From NCBI GenBank assembly GCA_947259295.1, contig CAMYMG010000067.1, positions 1 through 64,000 of the forward strand: a DNA stretch of 64,000 nt. The letters are read 5' to 3'. The notes beneath the pieces are model-generated. The model had not been told where the DNA came from. It did not search any database and worked only from the letters and a program-made list of their open reading frames with translations. Below, piece after piece: positions 9,764 to 17,769 of this stretch. Source of the stretch: an uncultured Rhizobiaceae bacterium. Lineage in GTDB: Bacteria > Pseudomonadota > Alphaproteobacteria > Rhizobiales > Rhizobiaceae. Position 1 is the stretch's first letter. Every line of letters begins with the position of its first letter. Both the position numbers and the translations under genes were made by a program.

Positions 9764-9791
9764 AAAAGCCCGGCCTCGCGCCGGGCTTTTT
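9764..9791. terminator. bidirectional intrinsic terminator between aatA and the cupin gene
   Basis: AAAAGCCCGGC and GCCGGGCTTTTT arms around CTCGC form a near-perfect stem with A- and T-runs on either side. It can serve both converging genes. Confidence 0.88.
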
Positions 9792-9805
9792 CGTTGGCAG
9801 CTAAC

Positions 9806-10201
9806 TCACGTCCCGTATTGCTCGTCGTCGACCTTCTCCATCCAGTCGACATGAACGCCCTTCAGCGCCTCGTGCATGGCGATATGCGCCATGGCGGTGG
9901 TCGGGCCCGCGCCATGCCAGTGCTTTTCGCCGGGCGCGAAGGAGACGACGTCGCCGGCCTTGAGCTCGATGATCGGCAGGCCCCAGCTCTGCGCCCGACC
10001 GGCACCCGACACGATATAAAGCGTCTGGCCGAGCGGATGGGTGTGCCAGGCGGTCCGCGCGCCCGGCTCGAAGCCGACCATTACCGCGCGCAGGCGCGAC
10101 GGCTCGTCGTTCTCGATGATCGGCGTCTGCAGCACGCGGCCGGTGAAGTATTTTTCGGGTGCAGCGACGGTCGCGACGCTGCCGCATGGAATGACGTTCA
10201 T
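9806..10201 (-). CDS. small cupin-domain protein
   Basis: 131 residues from the ATG after CGGAGGAAGCAAAC. It is a single beta-barrel cupin: motif 1 is 'TAWHTHPLGQTLYIVSG' (H53, H55, Q59) and motif 2 is 'FAPGEKHWHGA'. The histidines form a likely metal site. It resembles carboxymuconolactone-decarboxylase-associated cupins of the YhhW/quercetinase-like small type. Substrate unknown; no operon partner. Confidence 0.8.
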   Translation of the reverse strand: MNVIPCGSVATVAAPEKYFTGRVLQTPIIENDEPSRLRAVMVGFEPGARTAWHTHPLGQTLYIVSGAGRAQSWGLPIIELKAGDVVSFAPGEKHWHGAGPTTAMAHIAMHEALKGVHVDWMEKVDDEQYGT

Positions 10202-10394
10202 GTTTGCTTCCTCCGTGCCGGTTTCACAGGTTGCCCTTGTCCGACAGCCGGTGCGGGCAGTCACCTATTTTTCTTGCCCTGCCGTCAATCCCATGTGACG
10301 ATATGGCAAGGCAGAAGAGCAAAAAGCTGCCGCGCGACGGCTCACATGCCGGCCGCCGCTCCCTGGGAAACGCCAAGAGTGGAGGTCTGCAGTC

Positions 10395-12446
10395 ATGGGA
10401 AACCGCGCCGGAGGAAGACGCACGGGGCCGAAGTGCATTGCCATTGTCGGTCCCTTCGCAAGCGGCAAAACGACACTTCTTGAAGCCATTCTCGCCCGAA
10501 CCGGCGCCATTCCCCGACAAAACCCCGTCTCATCCGGCAACACCGTGTCCGACCACTCGGCCGAGGCCAAGGCGCATGCGATGAGCGTGGAGGCGTCGGT
10601 CGCCAGCGTCGACTTCATGGGCGACAGCCTGACCTTCGTCGATTGTCCGGGCTCGGTTGAATTCGCCTTCGAGGCGGAGCCGGTGCTTGCCGGCTGCGAC
10701 CTCGCCGTCGTGGTGGCCGAGGCCGACGAAAAGAAGATCCCTGCCCTGCAGCTTATCATGCGCAAGCTCGACGAACTCGGCGTACCGCGCATCCTGTTCC
10801 TCAACAAGATCGACAAGACGGCAGCCGGCGTGCGCGACACGCTCAAGATGCTGCAGCCGGCAAGCTCCGCCCCGCTGCTGCTGCGGCAAATCCCGCTGCG
10901 CAAGGATGGCGCAACGGTCGGTTCGATCGACCTGGCGCTCGAGCGCGCCTATATCTGGCGCGACTTCGCCGAGAGCGAGATCGCCGAGATTCCGGGCGAC
11001 GAGAAGGCGCGCGAGATCGAGGCGCGGTTCTCGATGCTGGAAACGCTGGCCGACCATGACGATGTGCTGATGGAGCAGCTGCTGGAGGAGAAGGAGCCAC
11101 CGCGCGACGAGGTGTTCGACGACCTGGCGGCCGACCTGCGCGACGGCTCGGTGATCCCGGTGATGATCGGCACGGCGGAGCGCGGCAACGGCGTGCTCCG
11201 GCTGCTGAAGGCGATCCGCCACGACGCGCCCGATGTCACGGCAACCCGCCAGCGGCTTGGCGTGGCGGATGACGCGGCTACCGTCGTTCAGGTGATGAAG
11301 ACGGTTCATACCGCGCATGGCGGCAAGCTGTCGGTATCGCGCATTCTTTCGGGTTCGGTCTCGGACGGCGCCGAGTTGTGGCTGTCGAACGGGGAGACGA
11401 CGAAGGTGTCGGGCATCTACCGCATGCTCGGCAAGGACCAGGCGAAGCTCGCCTCCGCACAGGCCGGCGAGACGGTGGCGCTGGGCAAGCTCGATGCGGT
11501 GAAGACCGGGCAGACGCTGACTTCGGCCAAGGGCGGCATGAAGCCGCTCGCCTCGGTCGAGCCGCCGCAGCCGGTCTATGCCTTCTCGCTGCGTTCGCGC
11601 GAACGCAAGGACGACGTGAAGATGTCGACGGCAATCCAGCGGCTGGCTGAGGAAGACCCGTCGCTGATGCTGCACCACAACCAGGATTCCGGCGAGACGG
11701 TGCTGTCGGGCCATGGCGAGATGCATCTGCGGGTGACGGTGGAGCGGCTGGAGGGCAAGAACCAGATCGCCATCGACGTCCACCCGCCGGCGGTGCCCTA
11801 CCGCGAAACCATCCGCAAGCCGGCGACGCAGCGCGGCCGGCACAAGAAACAGTCGGGCGGCCATGGCCAGTTCGGCGACGTGGTGCTCGATATCAAGCCG
11901 CTGCCGCGCGGCTCGGGATTCGTGTTCTCCGACACGATCACTGGCGGCGTGGTGCCGAAGCAGTATATCCAGTCGGTCGAGGCCGGCGTGCGCGACTATC
12001 TGAAATCCGGGCCGCTCGGCTTTCCGGTGGTCGACATTGCGGTCAACCTGTCGGACGGTTCCTATCATTCCGTCGACTCCTCGGACATGGCGTTCCAGAT
12101 GGCGGCGAGGATCGCCATGAAGGAAGGCATGGCGCAATGTGCGCCGATCCTGCTCGAGCCGATCATGAAGGTGGAGATCGCCACACCGTCCGATGCAACT
12201 GCAAAGATCACGGCGCTGGTGCCGCAGCGGCGGGGCCAGATCCTCGGCTACGACGCGCGCCCCGGATGGCCGGGCTGGGATGTCGTCGAGGCGACGATGC
12301 CGCAATCCGAGATCGGCGACCTGATCATCGAACTGCGCTCGGCGACGGCAGGCGTTGCCAGCTACACGGCGACGTTCGACCATATGGCCGAGCTCACCGG
12401 CCGGCTGGCAGACAGCGTGATGAACGCCAACGGCAAGGCCGCCTGA
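10395..12446 (+). CDS. elongation factor G-like GTPase (EF-G paralogue)
   Basis: 683 residues with the five-domain EF-G layout. The P-loop is GPFASGKTT (19-27). The G3 box is DCPGSVEF (about 83-90) and G4 is NKID (about 137-140). Domains II-V follow, including 'GHGEMHLRVTVERL' and 'VVEATMPQSEIGDL'. In canonical EF-G the G3 box reads DTPGH, and its histidine positions the catalytic water. Here that place is serine (S87) and the threonine is cysteine. It is therefore a paralogue, not the housekeeping translocase, which is normally encoded beside rpsL/rpsG/tuf. A role in ribosome rescue or recycling is only a guess. Confidence 0.88.
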   Translation: MGNRAGGRRTGPKCIAIVGPFASGKTTLLEAILARTGAIPRQNPVSSGNTVSDHSAEAKAHAMSVEASVASVDFMGDSLTFVDCPGSVEFAFEAEPVLAGCDLAVVVAEADEKKIPALQLIMRKLDELGVPRILFLNKIDKTAAGVRDTLKMLQPASSAPLLLRQIPLRKDGATVGSIDLALERAYIWRDFAESEIAEIPGDEKAREIEARFSMLETLADHDDVLMEQLLEEKEPPRDEVFDDLAADLRDGSVIPVMIGTAERGNGVLRLLKAIRHDAPDVTATRQRLGVADDAATVVQVMKTVHTAHGGKLSVSRILSGSVSDGAELWLSNGETTKVSGIYRMLGKDQAKLASAQAGETVALGKLDAVKTGQTLTSAKGGMKPLASVEPPQPVYAFSLRSRERKDDVKMSTAIQRLAEEDPSLMLHHNQDSGETVLSGHGEMHLRVTVERLEGKNQIAIDVHPPAVPYRETIRKPATQRGRHKKQSGGHGQFGDVVLDIKPLPRGSGFVFSDTITGGVVPKQYIQSVEAGVRDYLKSGPLGFPVVDIAVNLSDGSYHSVDSSDMAFQMAARIAMKEGMAQCAPILLEPIMKVEIATPSDATAKITALVPQRRGQILGYDARPGWPGWDVVEATMPQSEIGDLIIELRSATAGVASYTATFDHMAELTGRLADSVMNANGKAA

Positions 12447-12454
12447 CCAAAAAG

Positions 12455-12494
12455 CCGGGGCACGGCTGTAACAATTCAGCCCCGGCACACGAAC
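12455..12494 (+). other. hairpin after the EF-G-like gene
   Basis: GCCGGGGC and GCCCCGGC arms enclose about 17 bases just after the stop codon. No T-run follows, so termination is uncertain. Confidence 0.45.
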
Positions 12495-12565
12495 GTGATG
12501 AGAGGTGAGTTGATCTCGTCCGGCCGGCACATGAGAGTGCCGCGCCGTTCGCAAGGAGTTTTTCA

Positions 12566-13537
12566 ATGGTAGCTATTCACCGCCGACCCTCATGGGCGAT
12601 CGCCGAGTCGCTTGCGACCCCGGAGGCCGCCTATCTCAACCGCCGCAGCCTGCTGCAGGCAATGGGTATCGGCGCGCTGTCGGCTGCGGGACTGGCGGGT
12701 GCAGCGCGCAGCGCACGGGCTGAGGACGCTGACCCGACGGCCGATCTCTATCCGGCCAAGAAGAACGATGCCTACACGCTCGACCGTCCCCTGACACCGG
12801 AGGAGATCAACGCCCACTACAACAATTTCTACGAGTACGGCACGCAGAAGGATGTCGCGGAGGCGGCGCAGCAACTGGTGATCCGGCCCTGGGAGATCGC
12901 CATAGACGGGCTCGTCGAACAGCCGATGACGCTCGCCTTCGACGATCTGGTGCGCAAGATTCCGCTGGAGTCGCGGCTCTACCGCCACCGCTGCGTGGAA
13001 GCCTGGTCGATGACCATTCCCTGGGCGGGTTTTCCGCTGAAGGCATTGGTCGCGATGGCGAAGCCGCTGGGCTCGGCGAAGTTCGTCCGCTTCGAGACCT
13101 TCCTCGACCCTTCGATGGCGCCGGGACAGAACAGCTTTCTCTACCCGTGGCCCTATGTGGAGGGCGTTACCATCGAGGAGGCGGCGAACGACCTCGCCTT
13201 CATCGCCACCGGCGCTTACGACAAACCGATCGCCAAGCAGCACGGCGCGCCGCTCAGGCTGCACCTGCCGTGGAAATACGGCTTCAAGTCGATCAAGTCG
13301 ATCCGCAGGATTTCCTTCGTCGAGGAGCGCCCGGTGGGGCTGTGGGAAGCGATACAGCCAAGCGAATACGGTTTCTGGGCGAATGTGAACCCGGAGGTGC
13401 CCCATCCGCGCTGGAGCCAGGCGACGGAGCGCGTGCTGCATACCGGCGAACGCGTGCCGACGCTGCTGTTCAACGGCTATGCCGATCAGGTGGCGGGCCT
13501 CTATGCGGGAATGGATTCGGCGTCGCTCTACATGTGA
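12566..13537 (+). CDS. msrP: protein-methionine-sulfoxide reductase catalytic subunit MsrP
   Basis: 323 residues, a molybdopterin enzyme of the YedY/MsrP type. The Tat signal includes NRRSLLQAMG followed by a hydrophobic stretch, with cleavage after the SARA motif. 'YRHRCVEAWSMTIPW' holds the molybdenum-ligand cysteine, about C143. Later motifs 'GAPLRLHLPWKYGFKSIKSI' fit the sulfite-oxidase fold. It repairs oxidised methionines in periplasmic proteins. Its usual membrane haem partner MsrQ is not encoded next to it: downstream is a non-coding region, then vtlR-trxB. AAGGAG lies close before the ATG. Confidence 0.93.
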   Translation: MVAIHRRPSWAIAESLATPEAAYLNRRSLLQAMGIGALSAAGLAGAARSARAEDADPTADLYPAKKNDAYTLDRPLTPEEINAHYNNFYEYGTQKDVAEAAQQLVIRPWEIAIDGLVEQPMTLAFDDLVRKIPLESRLYRHRCVEAWSMTIPWAGFPLKALVAMAKPLGSAKFVRFETFLDPSMAPGQNSFLYPWPYVEGVTIEEAANDLAFIATGAYDKPIAKQHGAPLRLHLPWKYGFKSIKSIRRISFVEERPVGLWEAIQPSEYGFWANVNPEVPHPRWSQATERVLHTGERVPTLLFNGYADQVAGLYAGMDSASLYM

Positions 13538-13570
13538 GCCCAAGCCCACACCCGTCTCGCCATGGCAGAG

Positions 13571-13616
13571 CTGCCTGATTATTGAGCATGAAACTCTCAT
13601 GCTCAGCGATCAGGCA
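13571..13616. repeat. long imperfect hairpin downstream of msrP
   Basis: Outer arms TGCCTGAT/ATCAGGCA (13572-13579 and 13609-13616) and inner arms TGAGCATGA/TCATGCTCA (13583-13591 and 13597-13605) form a strong cruciform. No T-run occurs on either side. It could end the msrP mRNA with a processed 3' end, or belong to a second small RNA; I cannot decide. Confidence 0.6.
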
Positions 13617-13718
13617 GACAATCGTGCGAAGTGGAAAAAGCCGCGCAGCGTCCACCGAGCCAGCAAGACTATACTTGAGGGAACAGAAGTCCGCGGCGGG
13701 AGCGGCAAAGTCCAGACA

Positions 13719-13748
13719 ACAAAAAAGCCGGATCGATGTGATCCGGCT
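13719..13748 (-). terminator. Rho-independent terminator of the AbcR-like sRNA
   Basis: On the minus strand, a stem AGCCGGATC/GATCCGGCT with a 5-base loop is followed by TTTTTT. No protein gene ends next to it, which points to a non-coding transcript. Confidence 0.88.
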
Positions 13749-13835
13749 ATAGTTTGAATGGAAGTGCCCGTTAGGGCTGAACCTCCAGAGGGGAACACTC
13801 ATGAGCGCTAATGGGAGGAGAACGCGCTCAGGAGA
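13721..13835 (-). ncRNA. abcR: AbcR-like (alpha-r15) trans-acting small RNA
   Basis: About 115 nt, ending in a clear intrinsic terminator. Reading 5' to 3' on the minus strand, a stem GAGCGC/GCGCTC (13824-13829 with 13803-13808) displays a loop containing CTCCTCCCA, an anti-Shine-Dalgarno sequence. Next comes GTTCCCCTC (13788-13796), a second unpaired C-rich motif. Two such motifs are typical of AbcR RNAs of Brucella, Sinorhizobium and Agrobacterium, Hfq-dependent repressors of many ABC-transporter mRNAs. In those genera abcR genes lie next to the LysR gene vtlR/lsrB, exactly as here. A weak -10 (TATATT, 13841-13846) suggests a start near 13834. The ends are estimates. Confidence 0.8.
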
Positions 13836-13840
13836 TGTTT

Positions 13841-13883
13841 AATATATGAGCTATAGATGCCCAACAAACAAGCAAGTTTGTTG
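13841..13883 (-). promoter_or_regulatory. sRNA promoter with operator-like dyad
   Basis: A perfect inverted repeat lies at 13862-13883, with arms CAACAAAC and GTTTGTTG around AAGCAA. It overlaps the TTGTTG that could serve as -35, and TATATT (13841-13846) lies 15 bp downstream. Position and symmetry suit binding of the adjacent LysR regulator, since VtlR is known to activate abcR2 in Brucella. The 15-bp spacing is shorter than ideal, as often at activator-dependent promoters. Confidence 0.5.
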
Positions 13884-13944
13884 CAGGGCTCCCATGCAAA
13901 AACTTGCCAGCTGTGGTCCAGACAAACCTGTCTCGTGGTTGGAC

Positions 13945-13979
13945 CAGTCGCGCGATAGCGTCGCGGGGCCGCGCGACTG
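13945..13979 (-). terminator. hairpin after the LysR gene
   Basis: Arms CAGTCGCGCG/CGCGCGACTG form a perfect 10-bp stem 15 bp beyond the stop codon. No T-run follows, so Rho or processing may finish termination. A further inverted repeat, TGGTCCA/TGGACCA, lies beside it at 13914-13946. Confidence 0.5.
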
Positions 13980-13994
13980 CTGACGCGGCGTGCT

Positions 13995-14891
13995 TCAGAA
14001 CGACCAGCTGCGGGCCTTGGCGATGACGAAATCGCGAAAGGCGTGGAGTTTGGCCTGGTTCTTCATGGCGTCGGGGTAGGCGAAGTAGGTATCGAAGGAC
14101 GGCACTTCGGTCTCCGGCAGGAGCTGCACGAGGCCGGCCTCCTTGTCGATGATGTAGTCGGGCAGCATGGCGATGCCGGCGCCGCGCTGCACGGCACGCT
14201 TGATCGACAGAATGTCGTTGATCTGCAGGGTCGAGACGCGCTTGCCGCCCTCGAAGCCGCCAACCGTCTCCAGCCAGTTCAGTTCGCTGAGATGCGCCGG
14301 CACCGGTTCGCCGAAGGTGACGATCCGGTGCTGTGTCAGCTCCTGGATGGTATTCGGCTTGCCATGCTGGTTCACATAGGACGGCGAGGCGTAGAGGTGG
14401 AAATGCACGGTGAACAGCCGGCGCTGGATCAGGTCCGGCTGCTGCGGCTGGCGCAGCCTGATGGCGCAATCGGCCTGGCGCATCATCAGGTCGAGCTCCT
14501 CGTTGGCGAGGATGAGCTGCACGTTGACCTCGGGATAGAGATCGAGGAATTCGGGGATACGCTCGGTGAGCCAGCCGGCGCCGAGGCCGACGGTCGTGGT
14601 GACCCTCAGCACCCCGGACGGCCGGTCCTTGGCCTCGGTGAGGCGCGTCTTGATGGCCTCGAGCTGCATCAGCACGTCATGGGCGGTACGGAACAGCATC
14701 TCGCCCTGCTCGGTCAGCACCAGGCCGCGCGCATGGCGGTGGAAAAGCGCCACGCCGACATCGTGCTCGAGCGCGCTGACCTGCCGCGAGATGGCCGACT
14801 GCGACAAATGCAGGGTCTCGGCGGCGTGCGTGAACGACCCAGCCTCAGCTGCGGCGTGAAACACGCGTAGCTTGTCCCAGTCCAGGCCCAT
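13995..14891 (-). CDS. vtlR: LysR-family regulator, VtlR/LsrB type
   Basis: 298 residues from the ATG preceded by GAGGGGAAGTT. The N-terminal winged helix (about 3-62) begins MGLDWDKLRVFHAAAEAGSF and includes 'LHLSQSAISRQVSALEHDVG'. A periplasmic-binding-protein-like effector domain follows. The N-terminus matches my memory of Sinorhizobium LsrB and Brucella VtlR, and the context agrees: trxB upstream, AbcR-type sRNA downstream. In those bacteria the regulator controls abcR sRNA expression, host interaction and redox or envelope functions. It is probably cotranscribed with trxB (45-bp gap). Symbol assigned by similarity and synteny. Confidence 0.88.
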   Translation of the reverse strand: MGLDWDKLRVFHAAAEAGSFTHAAETLHLSQSAISRQVSALEHDVGVALFHRHARGLVLTEQGEMLFRTAHDVLMQLEAIKTRLTEAKDRPSGVLRVTTTVGLGAGWLTERIPEFLDLYPEVNVQLILANEELDLMMRQADCAIRLRQPQQPDLIQRRLFTVHFHLYASPSYVNQHGKPNTIQELTQHRIVTFGEPVPAHLSELNWLETVGGFEGGKRVSTLQINDILSIKRAVQRGAGIAMLPDYIIDKEAGLVQLLPETEVPSFDTYFAYPDAMKNQAKLHAFRDFVIAKARSWSF

Positions 14892-14936
14892 AACTTCCCC
14901 TCGGTCAGCCGGCATTCAGTGCCGGTCTGTTATTGT

Positions 14937-15911
14937 CTATTCGGCGGCCTCGCGATGCGCCTCGAGGCCGGCCAGATATTTCTCCGCCTCAAGTGCCGCC
15001 ATACAGCCCAAGCCGGCGGCTGTCACGGCCTGGCGATAGATGTCGTCGGTGACGTCGCCCGCGGCAAAGACGCCCGGGACATCGGTAGCGGTGGAGTCGG
15101 GCGCCGTCCAGAGGTAGCCGTTCGGCTTCTGCTTCAGCTTGCCGACGAAGAGCTCGACCGCCGGCGCATGGCCGATGGCCACGAAGACGCCGTCGATCGG
15201 CAGGTTGGAGACGGCGCCGGTGCGCGTGTTGCGCAGGACGAGGCCGCTGGCCGACGGCGGCATCGGCGCCTTGCCCGGGGTGCCGGTGATCTCGTCGACG
15301 GCGGTGTCCCAGATGACCTTGATGTTGTCCTTCTTGAACAGACGTTCCTGCAGGATGCGTTCGGCGCGGAACTCGTCGCGGCGGTGGATGACGGTGACGC
15401 TGCGGGCGATGTTGGAGAGATAGAGCGCCTCCTCGACCGCCGAATTACCGCCGCCGACCACGGCGACATCTTTATCGCGGTAGAAGAAGCCGTCGCAGGT
15501 GGCGCAGGCCGAGACGCCAAAACCCTGGTAGATGCGCTCGCTCGGTATGCCCAGCCACTTGGCCTGGGCGCCGGTGGCGATGATCAGCGCGTCGCAGGTA
15601 TAGACGGTGCCGGAATCGCTCGACAGGCGAAACGGCCGCACGTCGAGATCGACCTCGGTGATCAGGTCGTGGATGATCTCGGTGCCGACATGCTCTGCCT
15701 GCTTCTGCATCTGCTCCATCAGCCACGGGCCCTGGATCGGATCGGCGAAGCCGGGATAATTCTCGACGTCGGTGGTGATCATCAACTGGCCGCCCTGCTG
15801 CATGCCGGCGACGAGCACCGGCTTCAGCATGGCGCGCGCCGCATAGACGGCGGCGGTGTAGCCGGCCGGGCCGGAGCCGACGATGAGGACCGGCGCGTGT
15901 TTGACAGCCAT
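14937..15911 (-). CDS. trxB: thioredoxin-disulfide reductase
   Basis: 324 residues, full length. The FAD motif is [10 protein letters not shown] (12-21). The redox centre CATC (C136, C139) sits in [12 protein letters not shown], the NADPH motif is [10 protein letters not shown], and the C-terminal FAD motif is [10 protein letters not shown]. It passes electrons from NADPH through FAD to thioredoxin. The ATG is supported by the family N-terminus; the frame is open upstream, but that stretch is non-coding in character. First gene of a probable trxB-vtlR operon, divergent from lrp across 236 bp. Confidence 0.96.
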   Translation of the reverse strand: MAVKHAPVLIVGSGPAGYTAAVYAARAMLKPVLVAGMQQGGQLMITTDVENYPGFADPIQGPWLMEQMQKQAEHVGTEIIHDLITEVDLDVRPFRLSSDSGTVYTCDALIIATGAQAKWLGIPSERIYQGFGVSACATCDGFFYRDKDVAVVGGGNSAVEEALYLSNIARSVTVIHRRDEFRAERILQERLFKKDNIKVIWDTAVDEITGTPGKAPMPPSASGLVLRNTRTGAVSNLPIDGVFVAIGHAPAVELFVGKLKQKPNGYLWTAPDSTATDVPGVFAAGDVTDDIYRQAVTAAGLGCMAALEAEKYLAGLEAHREAAE

Positions 15912-16147
15912 GGCAGATATCCCGAGATTGGCCGTGCGCCCGCAAGAGCACTTGGCGCAGTATTGCGAATTCGCCCCTAATTTAGGTGCTGCACGCAACG
16001 GCAGCAAGCAGCCACAGCCAGTCCTCCCCGGAAAGCTTGCGGCGTTTCGCCTGAACGTCCCGCGCCGAAAACAATGTGCTGGCCGTGGGATCAAAGTAGG
16101 ATAATTACACCCGCACGACAGATTCTTGCGCAACCTTCGGAAAGAAC

Positions 16148-16639
16148 ATGCCGATCAAGGCCGATCTCGACGCCATCGACTGGAAGATCCTGCGCGAACT
16201 TCAGCAGGAAGGCCGCATGACCAATGTGGAACTGTCGAGCCGCGTCGGCATTTCGGCCCCGCCGTGCCTCAGACGCGTCAAGCGTCTTGAGGAGGCCGGC
16301 ATCATCCGCGGCTACCGCGCCATGATCAACGCGCCGATGCTCGGGCTCGACGTCGTGGCCTTCTGCCTGATCGGCCTGCACCACCAGTCGGAAACGGAAC
16401 TGCGCCAGTTTGCCGAACAGACGCGCAACTGGCCGATCGTGCGGGCCGCCTGGATGGTGTCGGGCGAATCAGACTTCATGCTGCATTGCGTGGCGAGCGA
16501 CCTGACGACATTCCAGACCTTCGTCATCGAGGACGTGACCTCCTCGCCCAACGTCGACACCGTGCGCACCGCGCTGACCATCCGCCAGGTGAAGGACGAG
16601 GGGATGGTGGCGTTTGGGTCCCGTCAGGAAGCGAATTAG
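16148..16639 (+). CDS. lrp: Lrp/AsnC-family transcriptional regulator
   Basis: 163 residues. The N-terminal helix-turn-helix is at about 8-60 ('[19 protein letters not shown]', then '[21 protein letters not shown]'). A RAM effector domain fills the rest. The GYRA turn after the DNA-binding domain and the '[11 protein letters not shown]' beta strand are typical. These proteins form octamers that sense amino acids. The gene is divergent from trxB and convergent with lpsB, an order also known from Sinorhizobium (greA-lps genes-lrp-trxB-lsrB). Its targets cannot be read here. Confidence 0.9.
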   Translation: MPIKADLDAIDWKILRELQQEGRMTNVELSSRVGISAPPCLRRVKRLEEAGIIRGYRAMINAPMLGLDVVAFCLIGLHHQSETELRQFAEQTRNWPIVRAAWMVSGESDFMLHCVASDLTTFQTFVIEDVTSSPNVDTVRTALTIRQVKDEGMVAFGSRQEAN

Positions 16640-16646
16640 GGTCCCC

Positions 16647-17747
16647 TCACCGCATCGACCACAGCCGCTCGTAGATCTCCGCTATGCCTTCTGCCTCACG
16701 CGACAGCGGAAAGTTTTGCGTGACATGGGCGAGCGCCTCCTTGCCGTGGATATCGGCCAAGGCCGGTTCGGCGAGGTATGGGCGGATGGCGGCGATGAGG
16801 GCTTTTCCGTCGCCGGCCGCGACGACGGCGCCGGTCCTGCCCGGCCCGATCATTTCGGCATAGGCGCCGGCGTCGCTGGCGACGACTGCCGCGCCGGATG
16901 CCATCGCCTCGAGCGGCGTCAGGCCAAAACCTTCGTTGCGCGAGGGCGCGACGTAGAGCGAGAGAAGCCGGTAGTAAGGCTTTATGTCCGGCACTTCGCC
17001 GAGGAAGAGGATGCGATCGGCGAGACCGGCATCGCGCACCTTGTCCTGCAGCGCTTTGGCGAAGTCCTGGTGTTCGGGCGTCGCACGGCCGGTGACGACG
17101 GCGACCCAGTCGGGGAATTGCGGCAACAGGTCGATCATGGCGTTGACGAAGAGGTCGGTGCCCTTCTGGTGCCTGATGCGGCCGAAGCAGCCGATGGCGC
17201 GGCGTCCGGCCAAGCGCGTTTCGATGTCGCCGAGCGGTGCGTCATCCGGGCGCGCGGGGCGAAACAGGTCGAGATCGATGCCATGCATGACGACGCTGTG
17301 CGGTATGTCGAGGAACGCGCCCGAACGCGCGCTGGTGGCGATCACCGCATCCATCTGGCGGATCAGGAATTTCGTAAACGGCCGGTGCGAGCGTTGCGCG
17401 GCGGAGGTGAACAGCAACCGAAGCGGCGCGCGGAACAGGTGCCGCAGCACAAGTCCCGCCACCATCTCGACATTGCGCCTGGCGTGCCAGATGCGCCAGC
17501 GGCCGGAGGCGGGCCGACGGAGCAGCGCCGGGACCTGCCACCACCGCATTTTCGGCAAGGAATCCGGCAGGCCGGGACCGAGCGTGGCGATGCCGATCGT
17601 GCGCTGCTGCACCGGGACGAGCTGGACGATCGTACTGGTGACGCCGGACAGCCGCATCTTCAGATTGGGGGCGACGACTTCGACCTGCGCCATGTCGATG
17701 ACGGCGACATGCGGCCGCGCGCGGCCGGTGTCATCGGATGAGGCCAC
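16647..17747 (-). CDS. lpsB: glycosyltransferase family 4, LPS core mannosyltransferase type
   Basis: 366 residues with a GT-B fold. The C-terminal nucleotide-sugar-binding domain contains 'CFGRIRHQKGTDLFV' and the E-x7-E type motif 'EGFGLTPLEAMASGAAVV'. The protein resembles rhizobial LpsB/LpcC, which adds mannose from GDP-mannose to the LPS inner core on the cytoplasmic face. Synteny supports this: greA lies 22 bp upstream on the same strand and lrp lies beyond. In Sinorhizobium further lps genes (lpsE, lpsD, lpsC) stand between lpsB and lrp; here they are absent. The donor sugar is inferred. Confidence 0.82.
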   Translation of the reverse strand: MASSDDTGRARPHVAVIDMAQVEVVAPNLKMRLSGVTSTIVQLVPVQQRTIGIATLGPGLPDSLPKMRWWQVPALLRRPASGRWRIWHARRNVEMVAGLVLRHLFRAPLRLLFTSAAQRSHRPFTKFLIRQMDAVIATSARSGAFLDIPHSVVMHGIDLDLFRPARPDDAPLGDIETRLAGRRAIGCFGRIRHQKGTDLFVNAMIDLLPQFPDWVAVVTGRATPEHQDFAKALQDKVRDAGLADRILFLGEVPDIKPYYRLLSLYVAPSRNEGFGLTPLEAMASGAAVVASDAGAYAEMIGPGRTGAVVAAGDGKALIAAIRPYLAEPALADIHGKEALAHVTQNFPLSREAEGIAEIYERLWSMR

Positions 17748-17769
17748 GCGGATGCCCGCCGGTCGGACG

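Noticed and set aside
10530..12566. 678-codon open frame on the minus strand opposite the EF-G-like gene
   Set aside because: It is antisense to a gene with complete GTPase motifs. Its protein is rich in R, H and A without any domain, as expected for a mirror frame in high-GC DNA.
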